A DNA stretch of 32,937 bases from a bacterium. Its GTDB lineage: Bacteria; Elusimicrobiota; Elusimicrobia; UBA1565; UBA9628. Position numbers and translations under genes: made by a program. The notes under the pieces are model-generated. The model was given only the letters and a program-made list of their open reading frames with translations. It made no database searches and had not been told where the DNA came from. How positions within the stretch are numbered: position 1 is the first letter of the stretch; every line of letters starts with the position of its first letter. Shown in pieces: positions 32,499 through 32,937 of the stretch. The DNA lies in assembly GCA_021782205.1 (NCBI GenBank), contig JAJXVH010000020.1, forward strand, positions 1 to 32,937, written 5' to 3'.

Positions 32499-32937
32499 GC
32501 GCGCCGCGTCCGCTGACGCGCGTCCACCTGACCGCGCTGGGCGTCAACGCGGTGGTGGGCTCCAGCATTTTTCTATTTCCGGGCTTGCTGGCCGGGATGC
32601 TGGGTCCGGCGTCGATTGCCGCTTTCCTGCTGACCGCGCTGCTTTTGGCGCCGGTGGCGCTGTGCTTCGCGGAGGCCGCGTCCTCGCGCGACCGCGCGGG
32701 GGGGCCGGGACTCTACGCCCAGCAGGCGTTCGGCCCCACCGCGGGCTTCGCGATCGGCTGGCTGTGCTGGATCGTGGAGATCGTCAGTTGGGCGGCCATC
32801 GCCGCGGGCCTGTCGGCCTACGCGGCCCCGTTCTGGCCCGCGCTGGCCTCGCCCTGGGCGGCCAAGGCCGTGGCGGCCGCGGCGGTGGCGGGGTTTGCCG
32901 GCTTGAACCTGCTCGGCGCGCGCCCCGGCGCGCGCGC
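32495..32937 (+). CDS. APC-superfamily amino acid permease, 3'-truncated by the window
   Basis: The frame runs from GTG 32495 to the window edge (about 147 residues). The first helix contains GVNAVVGSSIFLFPG (about residues 16-30), the unwound substrate-binding motif of APC transporters (usually G-x-G-I-F), and further spans follow (about 39-59 and 87-110). The GTG overlaps the stop of the degenerate L,D-transpeptidase gene. Substrate cannot be told from the N-terminal third. Whether transport is linked to the wall-remodelling genes upstream, for example by recovering D-amino acids, is speculation. Confidence 0.85.
   Translation, partial: MSAPRPLTRVHLTALGVNAVVGSSIFLFPGLLAGMLGPASIAAFLLTALLLAPVALCFAEAASSRDRAGGPGLYAQQAFGPTAGFAIGWLCWIVEIVSWAAIAAGLSAYAAPFWPALASPWAAKAVAAAAVAGFAGLNLLGARPGAR

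Overview
This is a GC-rich bacterial window of tightly packed genes, many joined by 4-base ATGA or GTGA stop/start overlaps. No rRNA, tRNA, CRISPR array or recognisable insertion sequence is visible, and no gene-free stretch exceeds 300 bases. The content fits a diderm: an LpxL-type acyltransferase, a FadL-type outer-membrane barrel, several lipoproteins and Tat or Sec exported cytochromes. The phylum cannot be proven from sequence alone. Gene style, including Ala-rich HAD membrane proteins and many hybrid kinases, makes me lean towards an environmental Elusimicrobiota-like lineage, with low to moderate confidence.

Layout. (1) 1-4393: a 5'-truncated HAD-domain membrane protein, then a CcsA/HemX-type membrane protein coupled to hemA (glutamyl-tRNA reductase), so haem synthesis and assembly. 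(2) 4390-5654, minus strand: a coupled pair of a SET-domain protein and a QueC-like PP-loop protein with an altered PP-loop. (3) 5741-16455: a respiratory island encoding Alternative Complex III (actABCDEF), preceded by two paralogous monohaem cytochromes c and a small Tat-signal protein. ActA carries an extra N-terminal haem domain (6 CXXCH in total). ActE has grown from one to seven cytochrome c domains. The island encodes 15 CXXCH haem sites, against the six usually described for ActA plus ActE. (4) 16677-19744: an ankyrin-repeat lipoprotein of less GC-rich composition, a FlgO-like secreted protein, an OmpR-type regulator and an LPP20/FlgP-like lipoprotein. (5) 19818-26666: signalling, with a coupled minus-strand operon (CHASE3-PAS kinase, single-domain receiver, REC-kinase-REC hybrid), then on the plus strand a Bcp-type peroxiredoxin, a MarC-family protein and a PAS-PAS-kinase-REC hybrid. 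(6) 26649-30364: an MgtC/DUF4010 membrane protein, a 24-bp-arm perfect palindrome that supplies the C-terminal codons of an LpxL-like acyltransferase, and a FadL-like porin with a near-consensus promoter and a strong terminator. (7) 30383-end: a coupled envelope operon of lipoprotein, L,D-transpeptidase, degenerate L,D-transpeptidase paralogue and the start of an APC-family permease.

How the genes work together: ccsA/hemA can supply and handle haem, while ActABCDEF would oxidise membrane quinol and pass electrons into a haem-dense periplasmic relay. No terminal oxidase or reductase is present, so the final acceptor is not visible. Several promoters place the -10 box 6-8 bases from the start codon, suggesting frequent leaderless or near-leaderless transcription. 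The strongest candidates for something new are the haem-expanded ACIII and the SET/QueC-like pair.
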